Part shown: positions 49,571 through 59,717 of the stretch, piece by piece
How positions within the stretch are numbered: position 1 is the first letter of the stretch
Layout of the letters: every line of letters begins with the position of its first letter
NCBI GenBank assembly: GCA_946494335.1
Contig: CAMMBV010000013.1
Span: 1-64,000 of the forward strand
Origin: an uncultured Ruminococcus sp.
GTDB lineage: Bacteria; Bacillota; Clostridia; Lachnospirales; Lachnospiraceae
Reading direction: 5' to 3'
DNA: 64,000 nucleotides
Made by a program: the position numbers and the translations under genes
Notes under the pieces: generated by a model
Databases searched by the model: none
Told to the model about the DNA's origin: nothing
Seen by the model: the letters and a program-made list of their open reading frames with translations, nothing else

Positions 49571-52138
49571 TTATGCTTTTCTTCCGCAGCACTGTTTATA
49601 CTTTTTACCGCTTCCGCAGGGGCAGGGATCATTGGGATAAATCTTCTCTGCCGTACGCTGCTGCGGTTTTTTAGGTCCGCTGTCGTCCTTATTGGTTCCC
49701 GTTACCTGAGCTACCTGCTCTCTCTCTACCTTCTGCTCTATCCTTACGTGGTACAGAAGACGCAGGGTATCCTGCTGAATAGAGGAAATCATATCGTTAA
49801 ACATGTCATAGGCAGCCATTTTGTATTCCACCTTGGGATCTTTCTGTCCGTAAGCCTGCAGACCGATGCCCTGCCGCAGCTGATCCATATCGTCGATGTG
49901 ATCCATCCATTTCCGGTCGATCACTTTCAGAAGAATCACTCGCTCCAGCTCACGCAGCTGCTCCGCCTCGGGAAATTCCGCTTCCTTCAGCTCATACAGT
50001 TTTACAGCCTCTTCCTTCAGCTTCTGCTTGCATTCATTTTTCTTCAGATCCTTTACCCGCTCCGGGGTCAGAGTTTCAACGGGAATAATGGGCAGCAGCA
50101 CGGAATTGATTTCACTCAGATCCCATTCGGAAGAATCATTATCCTCGTTGATGCACATATCTACGGCGCTGTCCACCGTATCTGTGATCATCTTGTAGAT
50201 GGCGTCCCGCATGTTTTCTCCATCCAGCACGCGGCGGCGCTCTTTATAAATAATCTCTCTCTGCTCGTTGTTTACCTGGTCATACTCCAGCAGATTTTTA
50301 CGGATTCCGTAGTTATTGCTCTCAATTTTCTTCTGGGCTTTCTCAATGGCGTCTGAGAGCATCTTGTGTTCAATCTGTTCGTTTTCAGCAACACCCAGAT
50401 GGGTAAACACGCCCATCAGCCTTTCCGAACCGAACAGGCGCATCAGATCGTCTTCCAGAGAGATGTAGAACCGGGATTCTCCGGGATCCCCCTGACGTCC
50501 GGAACGGCCGCGCAACTGATTATCGATTCGCCTTGACTCATGACGCTCCGTACCGATGATCTTTAAGCCTCCCGCCTCCCGGGACACATCATCCAGCTTG
50601 ATATCCGTTCCACGTCCGGCCATATTGGTGGCGATTGTTACTGTGCCTGCCACACCGGCCTGGGCTACAATTTCAGCCTCCAGCTCATGGAACTTGGCAT
50701 TGAGCACCTGGTGCTGAATACCCTCTCTTTTCAGCATGCCGCTTAAAAGTTCCGATGTTTCGATGGTAATGGTACCCACCAGAACAGGCTGCTGTTTCTC
50801 ATGGGCTTCTTTGATAGCTTCCACCACCGCACGGAATTTTTCTTTTTTCGTCATATACACCGCGTCGTCCATATCCACACGGATCACCGGCTTGTTGGTG
50901 GGAATCTCAATAACGTCCATACCGTAAATATCCCGGAACTCCTGCTCTTCCGTCAGCGCCGTACCGGTCATACCGGCTTTCTTATCATATTTGTTAAAGA
51001 AATTCTGGAACGTGATGGTGGCCAGCGTCTTGCTCTCACGGCGCACCTTCACATGCTCTTTCGCCTCGATGGCCTGATGAAGTCCGTCAGAATAACGGCG
51101 TCCCGGCATGATACGTCCGGTAAATTCATCTACGATAAGCACCTGATCGTCTTTTATTACGTAGTCCTGATCCTTAAACATCAGGTTATGAGCCCGCAGA
51201 GCCAGGATAATATTGTGCTGAATCTCCAGATTTTCCGGATCGGCCAGGTTTTCGATGCTGAAGAATTTCTCCACTTTCTTGACTCCGGCCTCCGTCAGAT
51301 TGACAATCTTATCCTTCTCATTGACCACAAAGTCGCCTGTCTCCGTGATCTCCTCGCCCATGATGGCCGCCATCTTGGTCATCTCGCCGCTGGCTTCTCC
51401 ACGCTCCAGCTGACGCGCCAGGATATCACACACCTCATAAAGCTTGGTGGATTTTCCGCTCTGTCCGGAAATAATAAGCGGTGTTCTGGCCTCATCGATC
51501 AATACGGAGTCCACCTCGTCGATGATGGCATAATGAAGATCCCTTTGTACCAGCTGCTCTTTATAAATTACCATGTTGTCACGAAGATAGTCGAATCCCA
51601 GTTCGTTGTTGGTCACATAGGTAATGTCGCAGTTGTAAGCCTCCCGCCGCTCGTCGCTTTTCATGGAATTCAGCACAACGCCCACTGTCAGCCCCAGGAA
51701 TTCGTGAACCTTTCCCATCCACTCGGCATCACGATGCGCCAGATAATCATTGACGGTGACGATATGAACCCCTTTTCCTTCCAGGGCATTCAGATACGCC
51801 GGCAAAGTAGACACCAGCGTCTTTCCTTCACCTGTTTTCATTTCCGCAATACGGCCCTGATGCAGTATAATACCGCCGATCAGCTGTACCCGGTAATGTT
51901 CCATATTCAGTACTCGCCTGGCGGCTTCCCTCACCGCTGCATAAGCTTCCACCAGGATATCATCCAGAGAAGCACCGCCGGCCAGACGCTCTTTAAACTC
52001 TTTTGTCTTGTCTCTCAGTTCACTGTCACTGAGCGCCTGCATGGTCGGTCGAAGTTCCTCAATCTGATCCACCAGGGGCAGGATTCGTTTTACCTCACGG
52101 GAACTATGGGTTCCAAAGATTTTTTCCACTAATTTCAT
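49571..52138 (-). CDS. secA: Preprotein translocase subunit SecA
   Basis: [21 protein letters not shown]-terminal zinc motif [14 protein letters not shown]. Confidence 0.98.
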   Translation of the reverse strand: MKLVEKIFGTHSSREVKRILPLVDQIEELRPTMQALSDSELRDKTKEFKERLAGGASLDDILVEAYAAVREAARRVLNMEHYRVQLIGGIILHQGRIAEMKTGEGKTLVSTLPAYLNALEGKGVHIVTVNDYLAHRDAEWMGKVHEFLGLTVGVVLNSMKSDERREAYNCDITYVTNNELGFDYLRDNMVIYKEQLVQRDLHYAIIDEVDSVLIDEARTPLIISGQSGKSTKLYEVCDILARQLERGEASGEMTKMAAIMGEEITETGDFVVNEKDKIVNLTEAGVKKVEKFFSIENLADPENLEIQHNIILALRAHNLMFKDQDYVIKDDQVLIVDEFTGRIMPGRRYSDGLHQAIEAKEHVKVRRESKTLATITFQNFFNKYDKKAGMTGTALTEEQEFRDIYGMDVIEIPTNKPVIRVDMDDAVYMTKKEKFRAVVEAIKEAHEKQQPVLVGTITIETSELLSGMLKREGIQHQVLNAKFHELEAEIVAQAGVAGTVTIATNMAGRGTDIKLDDVSREAGGLKIIGTERHESRRIDNQLRGRSGRQGDPGESRFYISLEDDLMRLFGSERLMGVFTHLGVAENEQIEHKMLSDAIEKAQKKIESNNYGIRKNLLEYDQVNNEQREIIYKERRRVLDGENMRDAIYKMITDTVDSAVDMCINEDNDSSEWDLSEINSVLLPIIPVETLTPERVKDLKKNECKQKLKEEAVKLYELKEAEFPEAEQLRELERVILLKVIDRKWMDHIDDMDQLRQGIGLQAYGQKDPKVEYKMAAYDMFNDMISSIQQDTLRLLYHVRIEQKVEREQVAQVTGTNKDDSGPKKPQQRTAEKIYPNDPCPCGSGKKYKQCCGRKA

Positions 52139-52200
52139 TTTTCGTTTATTCGCTCCTGCAATATTTAATTCCTATCGTTTTTATAAAATCACGTTCTATT

Positions 52201-52710
52201 TTAACACTTTTTATCCACATGGTCAATTGCCATATATCCGACCATGGCCGTGGCGATCATCCTGCCGTCCGATTCCGCAAAAGCCTCTTCTGTCACATTG
52301 ATCATCCGTTTCCCAAGATGTGTGACCCTGGCTTTAATCACCAGATTTTCTCCCGGCATCAGCGGTGTGGTATAGCTCACGTTCAGATACACCGTAGGCG
52401 TCTTTTTGCACAGAGAGGATATCTGCACCAGGAGACCTCCCTGATTGTCAAACATAGTGGCCGTCACCCCGCCGTGAAGTGTCCCCAGCGGATTCAGTTC
52501 CCAGTCCTTCAGCTCATAGCGCATCACCAGTTCTTTTTTCGCATAGCTGCAGGAAATAAGCTGCGGTTCCAGCATATAAACAATACTGCCCTGACGGCTC
52601 ACCCTCCATTTCAGATTTTTTTGGGCCATTTCCCGAAAGGCATTTTCTTTGTCCTGTTCATCATCTCCTTCCAGCCGGCTTCTGAATTCTTCATAATCAA
52701 TCACATTCAT
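52201..52710 (-). CDS. PaaI-family hotdog thioesterase
   Basis: NPLGTLHGGVTATMFDNQGGLLVQ. Confidence 0.88.
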   Translation of the reverse strand: MNVIDYEEFRSRLEGDDEQDKENAFREMAQKNLKWRVSRQGSIVYMLEPQLISCSYAKKELVMRYELKDWELNPLGTLHGGVTATMFDNQGGLLVQISSLCKKTPTVYLNVSYTTPLMPGENLVIKARVTHLGKRMINVTEEAFAESDGRMIATAMVGYMAIDHVDKKC

Positions 52711-52720
52711 TTCCTCCGTA

Positions 52721-52766
52721 AAAACGGGGTCTTTTGTAAAATAGATGCGTTTTACAAAGACCCCTT
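52721..52766 (-). terminator. Rho-independent terminator-like hairpin of nrdD
   Basis: GGGGTCTTTGTAAAA...TTTTACAAAAGACCCCGTTTTT on minus strand. Confidence 0.7.
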
Positions 52767-52770
52767 TGTC

Positions 52771-54906
52771 TTACATGGATTTTCTTTCTGCAATCTCCGC
52801 CATCTTGGCGTCATTGAGACGGGTGTCTCCGTGTACCCTGCTGTATGAAAGATATCCGTTCATTCTGTCTATCTTTGTCAGATTTCTGGATCCGCAGACG
52901 GGACATACATCCATCTCCAGTTCCTGGTGGCCGCAGTCATCACAGTAGGCCAGCGACAGATTTACCCCTTCATAGTAGCCCAGATCCATGGCCCTGTAAA
53001 TCAGGGACTTAATCGCTTCCACATTATAGTCGATGGGATATCTGACATACTGTATTTTCCCACCGTTGCACAGTTCCCAGAAACGCCCTTCCAGATCCTG
53101 CTTCTCAATGGGGGTAATATCCTCCGTCACATGGCAGTGGAAGCTGTTGCTGACGTAGGGACGATCTGACACTCCCCTGACAATGCCGTATTTTTTCCGG
53201 AACTGCTCCACCTGAAGCCCGCACAGGCTCTCCGCCGGCGTGCCGTAGATGGCATATAAAATTCCGTCCTGTTCCTTAAACTTCGTCACTTTATCATTGA
53301 TGTACTGAAGCACTTCCAGCGCAAATTCTCCGTCCTCTGCAATGGACTTTCCGTTGTAAAGCTCCTGCAGCTCGTTTAACGCTGTGATTCCAAAGGAGGC
53401 GGTCATGGGTTTTAATATCGGTCTTATTTTATCGGAAGGCTTCAGATGGCCGCCGTAAAATCCGCCCTCGCAGTACCCCAGCGGATTGGTGGAGGCTCTC
53501 ATCTCACCCAGATAATCAAAGGTTCTTATATGAAGCTGACGGATCATCTCCAGATAAAAGTCCAGCACCTCATAAAAGTCCCTGTTCTCCATCCGGGATT
53601 TGGCAAGAATCATGGGAAGATGGAGACTGACGGCTCCGATATTGAACCTTCCCACAAATACCGGCTTATCATCCGGGTCCGCCGGATTCATCCCTCCCCT
53701 TTCATACCAGGGGCTTAAAAACGCCCGGCAGCCCATGGGGCTGATCACTCTTTTGTACTGCTTATACATACTGGAAATATATCCCTTGCCCGTCATGGAC
53801 AGCCAGTCCGGATACATGGTTTTGGCGGAGCACTGTACTCCGGCCTCAAACACATCCTCGCAGCTTTTTCCCGGTCCATGAAGGTCTTTGTCGAAAAGGA
53901 ACACGATCTTTGGAAAAAGCACCGGTTTTTTATGTCCCTTTTTCCCCTGACCTTCTTTGTGAACCTCCAGCAAAGAAAGGGAAATCATCTTTTCAAAGCG
54001 GCCGCAGCCCAGTCCCATGGTAACGGTAACGAAGGGATAATCACCCCTGGAAGATCCCACCGTGTTCAGCTTGTATTCGATTCCCTGCCAGCCCTGATCA
54101 CAGTCCCGGCGCACCTTGTCCATGGCGTAGCGGCGGGCCGTCTCCTCCCGGCCGCTCCAGCTGTCATCGGCATACTTTAAGAATTCATTGTAATATTTGT
54201 CATAGCTTTTCTGCGCATAGGGGCCCAGGATTTTATCCACTTCAGGCACCGTAAAGCCGCCGTACTGCTGAGCCGCCGTACTTAAGATAATATCTCCCAT
54301 TACGTCAAAGGCAGTATCCAGTGTCTTGGGCTCATTGTACCATACATTTCCCATTTCGAATCCGTCCCTGAGCACCGCCGCCACATCGAAAAGACAGCAG
54401 TTCATGGTATCCAGACGGGCGGACTGGTCATGAATATAAATATATCCGTCCTTGCATGCCTGAAGCTCATTGCGGTTCATAAAAAACTTCCGGTACAGCT
54501 CTTTATTCAGCTCGTTAAAAATCAGACTGCGCTTGGTCGCCACCAAGGCGCTGTCGGTGTTGGCGTTGCTCTTATCTCCGATATACCGGATAGACTGGCT
54601 TTTCGTATAGACATCATCCATCATGTGTATGAAGTCGACTTTATAGTTCCTGTAGTCTCTGTAGCTTTTGGCCACCGCCGGGTTTACTTCTTCCAGCGCT
54701 CCTTCCACGATATTATGCATATCCTGGATGGGAATTTCCGTTTTATTCAGGCTGGCCGCCCGATCTGTGGCATACCTGCAGATAAAATCAATCTCCTCCT
54801 CTGAAAACTCGTAGAGGATGCGGCCTGCCGATTTATTCACAGCTCTGACGATTTTATCCGCATTAAACTCTTCTCTGGTTCCATCTTTCTTAATGATATA
54901 AATCAT
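52771..54906 (-). CDS. nrdD: Anaerobic ribonucleoside-triphosphate reductase
   Basis: ATP-cone N-terminus; C-terminal zinc CDDCGHQELEMDVCPVCGSRNL and RVHGDTRLN region; glycyl site RMNGYLSYS. Confidence 0.95.
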   Translation of the reverse strand: MIYIIKKDGTREEFNADKIVRAVNKSAGRILYEFSEEEIDFICRYATDRAASLNKTEIPIQDMHNIVEGALEEVNPAVAKSYRDYRNYKVDFIHMMDDVYTKSQSIRYIGDKSNANTDSALVATKRSLIFNELNKELYRKFFMNRNELQACKDGYIYIHDQSARLDTMNCCLFDVAAVLRDGFEMGNVWYNEPKTLDTAFDVMGDIILSTAAQQYGGFTVPEVDKILGPYAQKSYDKYYNEFLKYADDSWSGREETARRYAMDKVRRDCDQGWQGIEYKLNTVGSSRGDYPFVTVTMGLGCGRFEKMISLSLLEVHKEGQGKKGHKKPVLFPKIVFLFDKDLHGPGKSCEDVFEAGVQCSAKTMYPDWLSMTGKGYISSMYKQYKRVISPMGCRAFLSPWYERGGMNPADPDDKPVFVGRFNIGAVSLHLPMILAKSRMENRDFYEVLDFYLEMIRQLHIRTFDYLGEMRASTNPLGYCEGGFYGGHLKPSDKIRPILKPMTASFGITALNELQELYNGKSIAEDGEFALEVLQYINDKVTKFKEQDGILYAIYGTPAESLCGLQVEQFRKKYGIVRGVSDRPYVSNSFHCHVTEDITPIEKQDLEGRFWELCNGGKIQYVRYPIDYNVEAIKSLIYRAMDLGYYEGVNLSLAYCDDCGHQELEMDVCPVCGSRNLTKIDRMNGYLSYSRVHGDTRLNDAKMAEIAERKSM

Positions 54907-54925
54907 CTTCTGCCTCCAAACATCA

Positions 54926-54941
54926 ATACCATATCTTGTAT
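54926..54941 (-). promoter_or_regulatory. NrdR-box-like site 2 (ATACAAGATATGGTAT)
   Basis: 12/16 to NrdR consensus acaCwAtATaTwgtgt (recalled), 32 bp from the other box. Confidence 0.6.
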
Positions 54942-54957
54942 TTCTTTCACATCTTGT

Positions 54958-54973
54958 TCACTATATTTTGTAT
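54958..54973 (-). promoter_or_regulatory. NrdR-box-like site 1 (ATACAAAATATAGTGA)
   Basis: 13/16 to the recalled NrdR consensus; tandem spacing upstream of nrdD. Confidence 0.65.
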
Positions 54974-55019
54974 GAATCAGTATAGCATGCCTTTTTCAAA
55001 AAGAAAAGGGCAAATTCTG

Positions 55020-56363
55020 TCAGCGGGTAATATTTTTCAGCCACCGGCCGGAACGATACCGTATGACAGAAAAGGGCAGCTTTATGATTTCATCAAAGGA
55101 AATCACCACGTACACCGCCGGCACCGGCCATTTCAGCACAAAAGCCGCTATGCAGCCCAGAAAAACGGCGCAGCCCCACAGCCCTGCAAAATCCAGTATC
55201 AGCCCGATCCTGGTATCTCCGCCGGCACGGAATATGCCTACAATAAAAATTGTACCCATACTCTGGAACACACAGAAATAGGAAAGGATAAGCATCATGT
55301 ATCCCAGATACCGGGACGCCTCCGGCGTCATAACCATAAAAGTCAAAACTGCCGGACGCACAACAAGCAGGATAAAGACTGCTCCAATCACCCCCACTAT
55401 TGCGGCCAGCCTGATAAATCGCCCGGCCTGAACCTTTGCCCTCTGAGGGTGCCCCTCGCCCAATGTCTTCCCCAGCACAATAGCCGCCGCATTGCCAAGC
55501 CCCAGCGACACCACCATAGCCAGCTGTCGGCTGGTTTGGGTGACCGAGTGCGCCGCAACAGCCGCACTGCCCAGATGTCCCATCATTGCGCTGAGCATAG
55601 CCATCCCGCTTCCCCACACCAGTTCATTAATAATGACAGGCATGGCGTAATGAACAAAATCTCTGGTCAGCTGTCTGTCACGTACCATAAGAAGCTTCAG
55701 CCGGATATTCAGGATATCATTGCAGCGTTTGTTGTAAAACAGGATAATAATAAATTCTGTCACCCTTGCCAGCAATGTACCCAGCGCCGCGCCGGCTGTC
55801 CCCATGGCCGGAAAGCCAAAAAGGCCAAAAATAAAAATCGCGTTAAAAATCACATTGACACACAGCGAAACAGCATATGTGACCATGCCGACCAGAACGC
55901 GTTCCACGCTCCGAATCAGGTTCAGATACGTCATATTGACAGCCATCAAAAGATAAGAAAAGGCCACAATTTTCAGATAGGGAATCCCCGCCGCAATAAT
56001 CGCTTCCTCACGTGTAAAGATCAGCATCAGCTGTCTCGGGATCAAAAGCGCCGCCGCCATAAAAACCACACCGGCAGCGACAGCGATTCTCATAGAGATT
56101 CCGAAAATTTTTTCTATTGTTTCCGTGTCCTTTTTTCCCCAGTACTGAGCCGTCAAAACCGCTGCGCCGGACGACATTCCAAGCATCAGAATATTTAAAA
56201 TAAAACTCACCTGATTGGCAAGAGAGCCGGCCGAAAGGGCCGTCTCTCCTACCATTCCCAACATAATAACGTCCGCCGCCGTCACTCCCACATTGATCAG
56301 ATTCTGCAGCGCCATGGGCAGCACAAGCGCAAACACCATTTTATAAAACTGTTTCTTTTCCAT
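55020..56363 (-). CDS. MATE family efflux transporter
   Basis: ALPMALQNLINVGVTAADVIMLGMVGETALSAGSLANQVSF. Confidence 0.94.
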   Translation of the reverse strand: MEKKQFYKMVFALVLPMALQNLINVGVTAADVIMLGMVGETALSAGSLANQVSFILNILMLGMSSGAAVLTAQYWGKKDTETIEKIFGISMRIAVAAGVVFMAAALLIPRQLMLIFTREEAIIAAGIPYLKIVAFSYLLMAVNMTYLNLIRSVERVLVGMVTYAVSLCVNVIFNAIFIFGLFGFPAMGTAGAALGTLLARVTEFIIILFYNKRCNDILNIRLKLLMVRDRQLTRDFVHYAMPVIINELVWGSGMAMLSAMMGHLGSAAVAAHSVTQTSRQLAMVVSLGLGNAAAIVLGKTLGEGHPQRAKVQAGRFIRLAAIVGVIGAVFILLVVRPAVLTFMVMTPEASRYLGYMMLILSYFCVFQSMGTIFIVGIFRAGGDTRIGLILDFAGLWGCAVFLGCIAAFVLKWPVPAVYVVISFDEIIKLPFSVIRYRSGRWLKNITR

Positions 56364-56396
56364 TATAAGTATTCTCTTTTCCGCCGTATATTTTTC

Positions 56397-57488
56397 TTAA
56401 GCCTGATTTCCCGGTTCAAAAACCGTTTCCGTCGGACTGAGCCTGACCCTGAAGTCCTCAGAACCGTATTCCGCCGCCGTGATCATCTGTCCCTCTTTCA
56501 GATACAGATTCTTAAACTCCGCACCATATCCGGTTCCAGAACCGGCATCCGAAAGCATCACGGGTGAATAATATTCATACATGTCACTCTCCGTAATCTC
56601 CAGCGTTCCCACGCCCGACAGCAGCTGTGCATCGTAAAATCCTGCCGGAATATCCTTTCCCGCCTCCCAGGAATCTCCAAATTTTATTTCATAAGTTTCC
56701 GTAAGAGGATTGTCCTGCCCTTTCTGCATGGTATCCATCTGGGCATTCTCCGTTTCCAAAAGAACTTTCACTTCTCCTGCCACTTCCAGGACGCCCCCTT
56801 CAAACAGCTGGTATCCTTCCACAGCCTGGACACCATACTCCGCATCCGCCGCCAGAAAAACACTTTCATATATGTCATTCTGCTCATCATCCAGTATAAC
56901 GCTTCCGTATAGATAAGGATCATCATCAGCCAGGGAAATATCATAGGTCCCTGCCGGGAGCTGCTGGCCTCCCACATAACGCCCCTGGGTCAGCTCCACA
57001 GCATAAGCTTCTCCTTCAGCAGGCATTACCGCCTCCGGCTGCTCCTCCATACTGTAATCATAATCGTAGCTGAAGTCATAATCATCCCAATCATATTCAT
57101 AATCGTCCAGAAAATCCAGATCATAACTTTCGGCAGCTTCTTTTTCTTCCCACTGCTTCGTCAGATTTAAAAATGCTCCCATCACGATAAAAACCAGCGC
57201 CATAACACTCACCGCGATACCGGTTTTTCCGGCTTTTCCGGTTTTCGCCTGTTTTGGGTATGTAACTTTTTTCTTCCCTGACAGGTACTGCTTATTCTGA
57301 CTCTGTTTTTGTCTCTGAACCGCCTGACGGCTGGTCTGGTTCACCTTTCTTACCGCCGCAGCGTCATCCGACTGCCTGGTCACGTTCAGCTCATATTTTT
57401 TCCGTCTCCGGGAATAGTCCATTCCGCAGTCCTGGCAGCGGTTGTTTACGATACGTCCGTCACACAGTTCACATCTGAAATTTGCCAC
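56397..57488 (-). CDS. Zinc-ribbon membrane protein with Asp/Tyr-rich linker, function unknown
   Basis: N-term CELCDGRIVNNRCQDCGMDYSRRRKKYEL, single TM, DYEYDWDDYDFSYDYDYS tract. Confidence 0.65.
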   Translation of the reverse strand: MANFRCELCDGRIVNNRCQDCGMDYSRRRKKYELNVTRQSDDAAAVRKVNQTSRQAVQRQKQSQNKQYLSGKKKVTYPKQAKTGKAGKTGIAVSVMALVFIVMGAFLNLTKQWEEKEAAESYDLDFLDDYEYDWDDYDFSYDYDYSMEEQPEAVMPAEGEAYAVELTQGRYVGGQQLPAGTYDISLADDDPYLYGSVILDDEQNDIYESVFLAADAEYGVQAVEGYQLFEGGVLEVAGEVKVLLETENAQMDTMQKGQDNPLTETYEIKFGDSWEAGKDIPAGFYDAQLLSGVGTLEITESDMYEYYSPVMLSDAGSGTGYGAEFKNLYLKEGQMITAAEYGSEDFRVRLSPTETVFEPGNQA

Positions 57489-57658
57489 AGACTTCCCCTC
57501 CCTCCTGTATTCCTCTCATTTATATTTTCATTGTACTTGCTTTCACCCGCTCTTTCAAGACTCTCCTTACGAAAGTTTTTTTGACGTCAGCACTTGTAAA
57601 GCAGGCACAATCTATGTATAATGAATCCATTAAACAGAAACAGGGAGGAGTATGTATT

Positions 57659-58669
57659 ATGGAACATTTAATAATTCCCGAACATTACCACTCAGCGCTG
57701 AATCTTCATGATACACAGGTGGCAATTAAAACCGTCAAGGATTTTTTTCAGAAAGCTTTATCGGATCAGCTGAATCTTCTGCGCGTCACAGCGCCTCTTT
57801 TTGTTCAGCCCCAATCCGGTCTCAACGATAATCTCAACGGCGTGGAGCGCCCCGTGACTTTCGGCATCAAGGAACAGAACGATGACGAAGCTGAAATCGT
57901 CCATTCTCTTGCCAAATGGAAACGGTATGCTCTGCAGAAATACGGTTTTGTACATGGAGAAGGACTGTATACCGATATGAACGCCATCCGGCGTGATGAA
58001 GTCACCGACAATATTCATTCTATTTTTGTCGATCAGTGGGACTGGGAACTCATCATTGACCGCAGCGAACGGAACATGGATAAGCTGCAGGAAATTGTAA
58101 GAAAAGTTTACAAAGCCCTGAAAAAGACGGAAAAATACATGGCGATTCAGTATGATTATATAGAAGAAATTCTTCCAAAAGACATTTATTTTATTACATC
58201 TCAGGAACTGGAAGATATGTATCCGGACTGTACGCCCAAGGAACGGGAATACAAAATCGTCAAAGAAAAGGGCGCAGCATTTATCATGCAGATCGGAGAT
58301 TACCTGGCTTCCGGCGAAAAACACGACGGCCGCGCTCCGGATTATGACGACTGGACTTTAAACGGAGATATCATCGTCTATTATCCCGTACTTGATATTG
58401 CACTGGAACTTTCTTCCATGGGAATCCGCGTGGATGAAGAAGCTCTCATGCGTCAGCTTGACCTGGCCGGCTGCCCGGAACGGGCGCAGCTGCCCTTCCA
58501 GAAAGCGCTGCTGCAAAAGGAACTTCCCTACACGGCGGGCGGCGGAATCGGCCAGTCCCGTATCTGTATGTTCTTCCTGCGCAAAGCCCACATCGGAGAG
58601 GTGCAGTGCTCTTTGTGGCCTTCACAGATTATGGAAGAAGCCAGAAAGAACGGAATTCCCCTTCTCTAG
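57659..58669 (+). CDS. asnA: Aspartate-ammonia ligase
   Basis: NGVERPVTFGIKEQNDDEAEIVHSLAKWKR; GGGIGQSRICMFFL; start at MEHLIIPEHYHSALN. Confidence 0.97.
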   Translation: MEHLIIPEHYHSALNLHDTQVAIKTVKDFFQKALSDQLNLLRVTAPLFVQPQSGLNDNLNGVERPVTFGIKEQNDDEAEIVHSLAKWKRYALQKYGFVHGEGLYTDMNAIRRDEVTDNIHSIFVDQWDWELIIDRSERNMDKLQEIVRKVYKALKKTEKYMAIQYDYIEEILPKDIYFITSQELEDMYPDCTPKEREYKIVKEKGAAFIMQIGDYLASGEKHDGRAPDYDDWTLNGDIIVYYPVLDIALELSSMGIRVDEEALMRQLDLAGCPERAQLPFQKALLQKELPYTAGGGIGQSRICMFFLRKAHIGEVQCSLWPSQIMEEARKNGIPLL

Positions 58670-58673
58670 TCAT

Positions 58674-58719
58674 AAAAGAACACCGTCTCATAAAGAGACC
58701 GTGTTCTTTTCTTTTTTCT
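58674..58719 (+). terminator. Bidirectional rho-independent terminator
   Basis: AAAAGAACACCGTCTCATAAAGAGACCGTGTTCTTTTCTTTTTT. Confidence 0.8.
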
Positions 58720-59578
58720 CACCTGCCTTACATGCCATACTGATAGCTGAGACAGGGCAAACATTTTTACAGCGGCCGCACCGGATACATTCCGAACTGT
58801 TAGGCGTTTCATAAACCGCAATATCAAAATCACAGGATGTTTGGCATTGACCGCATTTCGTACATTTCTCACCGTCAACCTGATACCGGAAAACCGATAT
58901 CCTGTTAAACAGACCATAGACCGCCCCCAACGGACACAGATACCGGCAGAAGGGCCGGTACGTCCACAAGGTCAGCAGCAGTATCAAAAGGAGCAGCACC
59001 ATCTTCCAGGTAAACAGCCACCCAAGAGCAGCCCGCAGCGAAGTGTTGACCGCCAGCAAAGGAAGCGCTCCCATCACCATCCCGGACGGACAGATATACT
59101 TGCAAAACCATGGCTGTCCCTGCCCCGCCACATCCAGAACAGTCAGCGGCAGAACAATCACAAAAAGAACCAGCACCACATATTTCAGATATTTCAGCCA
59201 GAAATCTCCCGGCAGCCTTTTTCTCTTCTTAATAAAAGGAATTTTATACAGAAGATCCTGCAGCAGTCCGAAAGGACATAACCATCCGCACACAAACCTT
59301 CCAAAAACCGCCCCCACAAATATCAGAAAGCCGGTCACATAAAAAGTAACTTTAAAATTTCTGGCGCCCAGAACAGCCTGGAAAGCCCCCACAGGGCAGG
59401 AACCAAGGGCCCCCGGACATGAATAGCAGTTCAGGCCCGGCAGACATATCATCTTGCCCTTTCCCCGGTAAATCCTTCCTTCAAGAAAGCCTCTGACATA
59501 TCCGTTACTCACTGCCGCAAACAAAATCTGCACCCAAAGTCTGATATGTTTTTTTATCCAACGTATTTTATCAACCAA
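58688..59578 (-). CDS. 4Fe-4S binding membrane protein (NapH/YccM-like)
   Basis: CGWLCPFGLLQDLLYKIP; CRYLCPLGAVYGLFN; two 4Fe-4S motifs CTKCGQCQTSC, CIRCGRCKNVCP. Confidence 0.9.
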   Translation of the reverse strand: MVDKIRWIKKHIRLWVQILFAAVSNGYVRGFLEGRIYRGKGKMICLPGLNCYSCPGALGSCPVGAFQAVLGARNFKVTFYVTGFLIFVGAVFGRFVCGWLCPFGLLQDLLYKIPFIKKRKRLPGDFWLKYLKYVVLVLFVIVLPLTVLDVAGQGQPWFCKYICPSGMVMGALPLLAVNTSLRAALGWLFTWKMVLLLLILLLTLWTYRPFCRYLCPLGAVYGLFNRISVFRYQVDGEKCTKCGQCQTSCDFDIAVYETPNSSECIRCGRCKNVCPVSAISMACKAGEKKEKNTVSL

Positions 59579-59717
59579 GTCCGATACACTCCATACATAT
59601 ATTTATGGCTTTGCGCAGGATTATCTCCGTCTCTCCTCTGCCGGTACCCAGCACCATCAAAACCACGCCTGCCGCTGCCAAAAGCAGCGCCGCTCGGTTT
59701 TCTTTTAAAAATCTCAA
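59571..59717 (-). CDS. Small CXXC-motif membrane protein (CD1871A-like), 48 aa, TTG start; absent from ORF track
   Basis: Minus-strand translation (M/L)RFLKENRAALLLAAAGVVLMVLGTGRGETEIILRKAINICMECIGLG*; SD ggaggt, TTGA overlap with upstream stop. Confidence 0.8.
   Translation of the reverse strand: MRFLKENRAALLLAAAGVVLMVLGTGRGETEIILRKAINICMECIGLG

Noticed and set aside
50801-52132. 443-aa plus-strand ORF
   Set aside because: Antisense shadow of secA; composition (His/Phe/Leu-rich) and absence of motifs or SD indicate a spurious frame.
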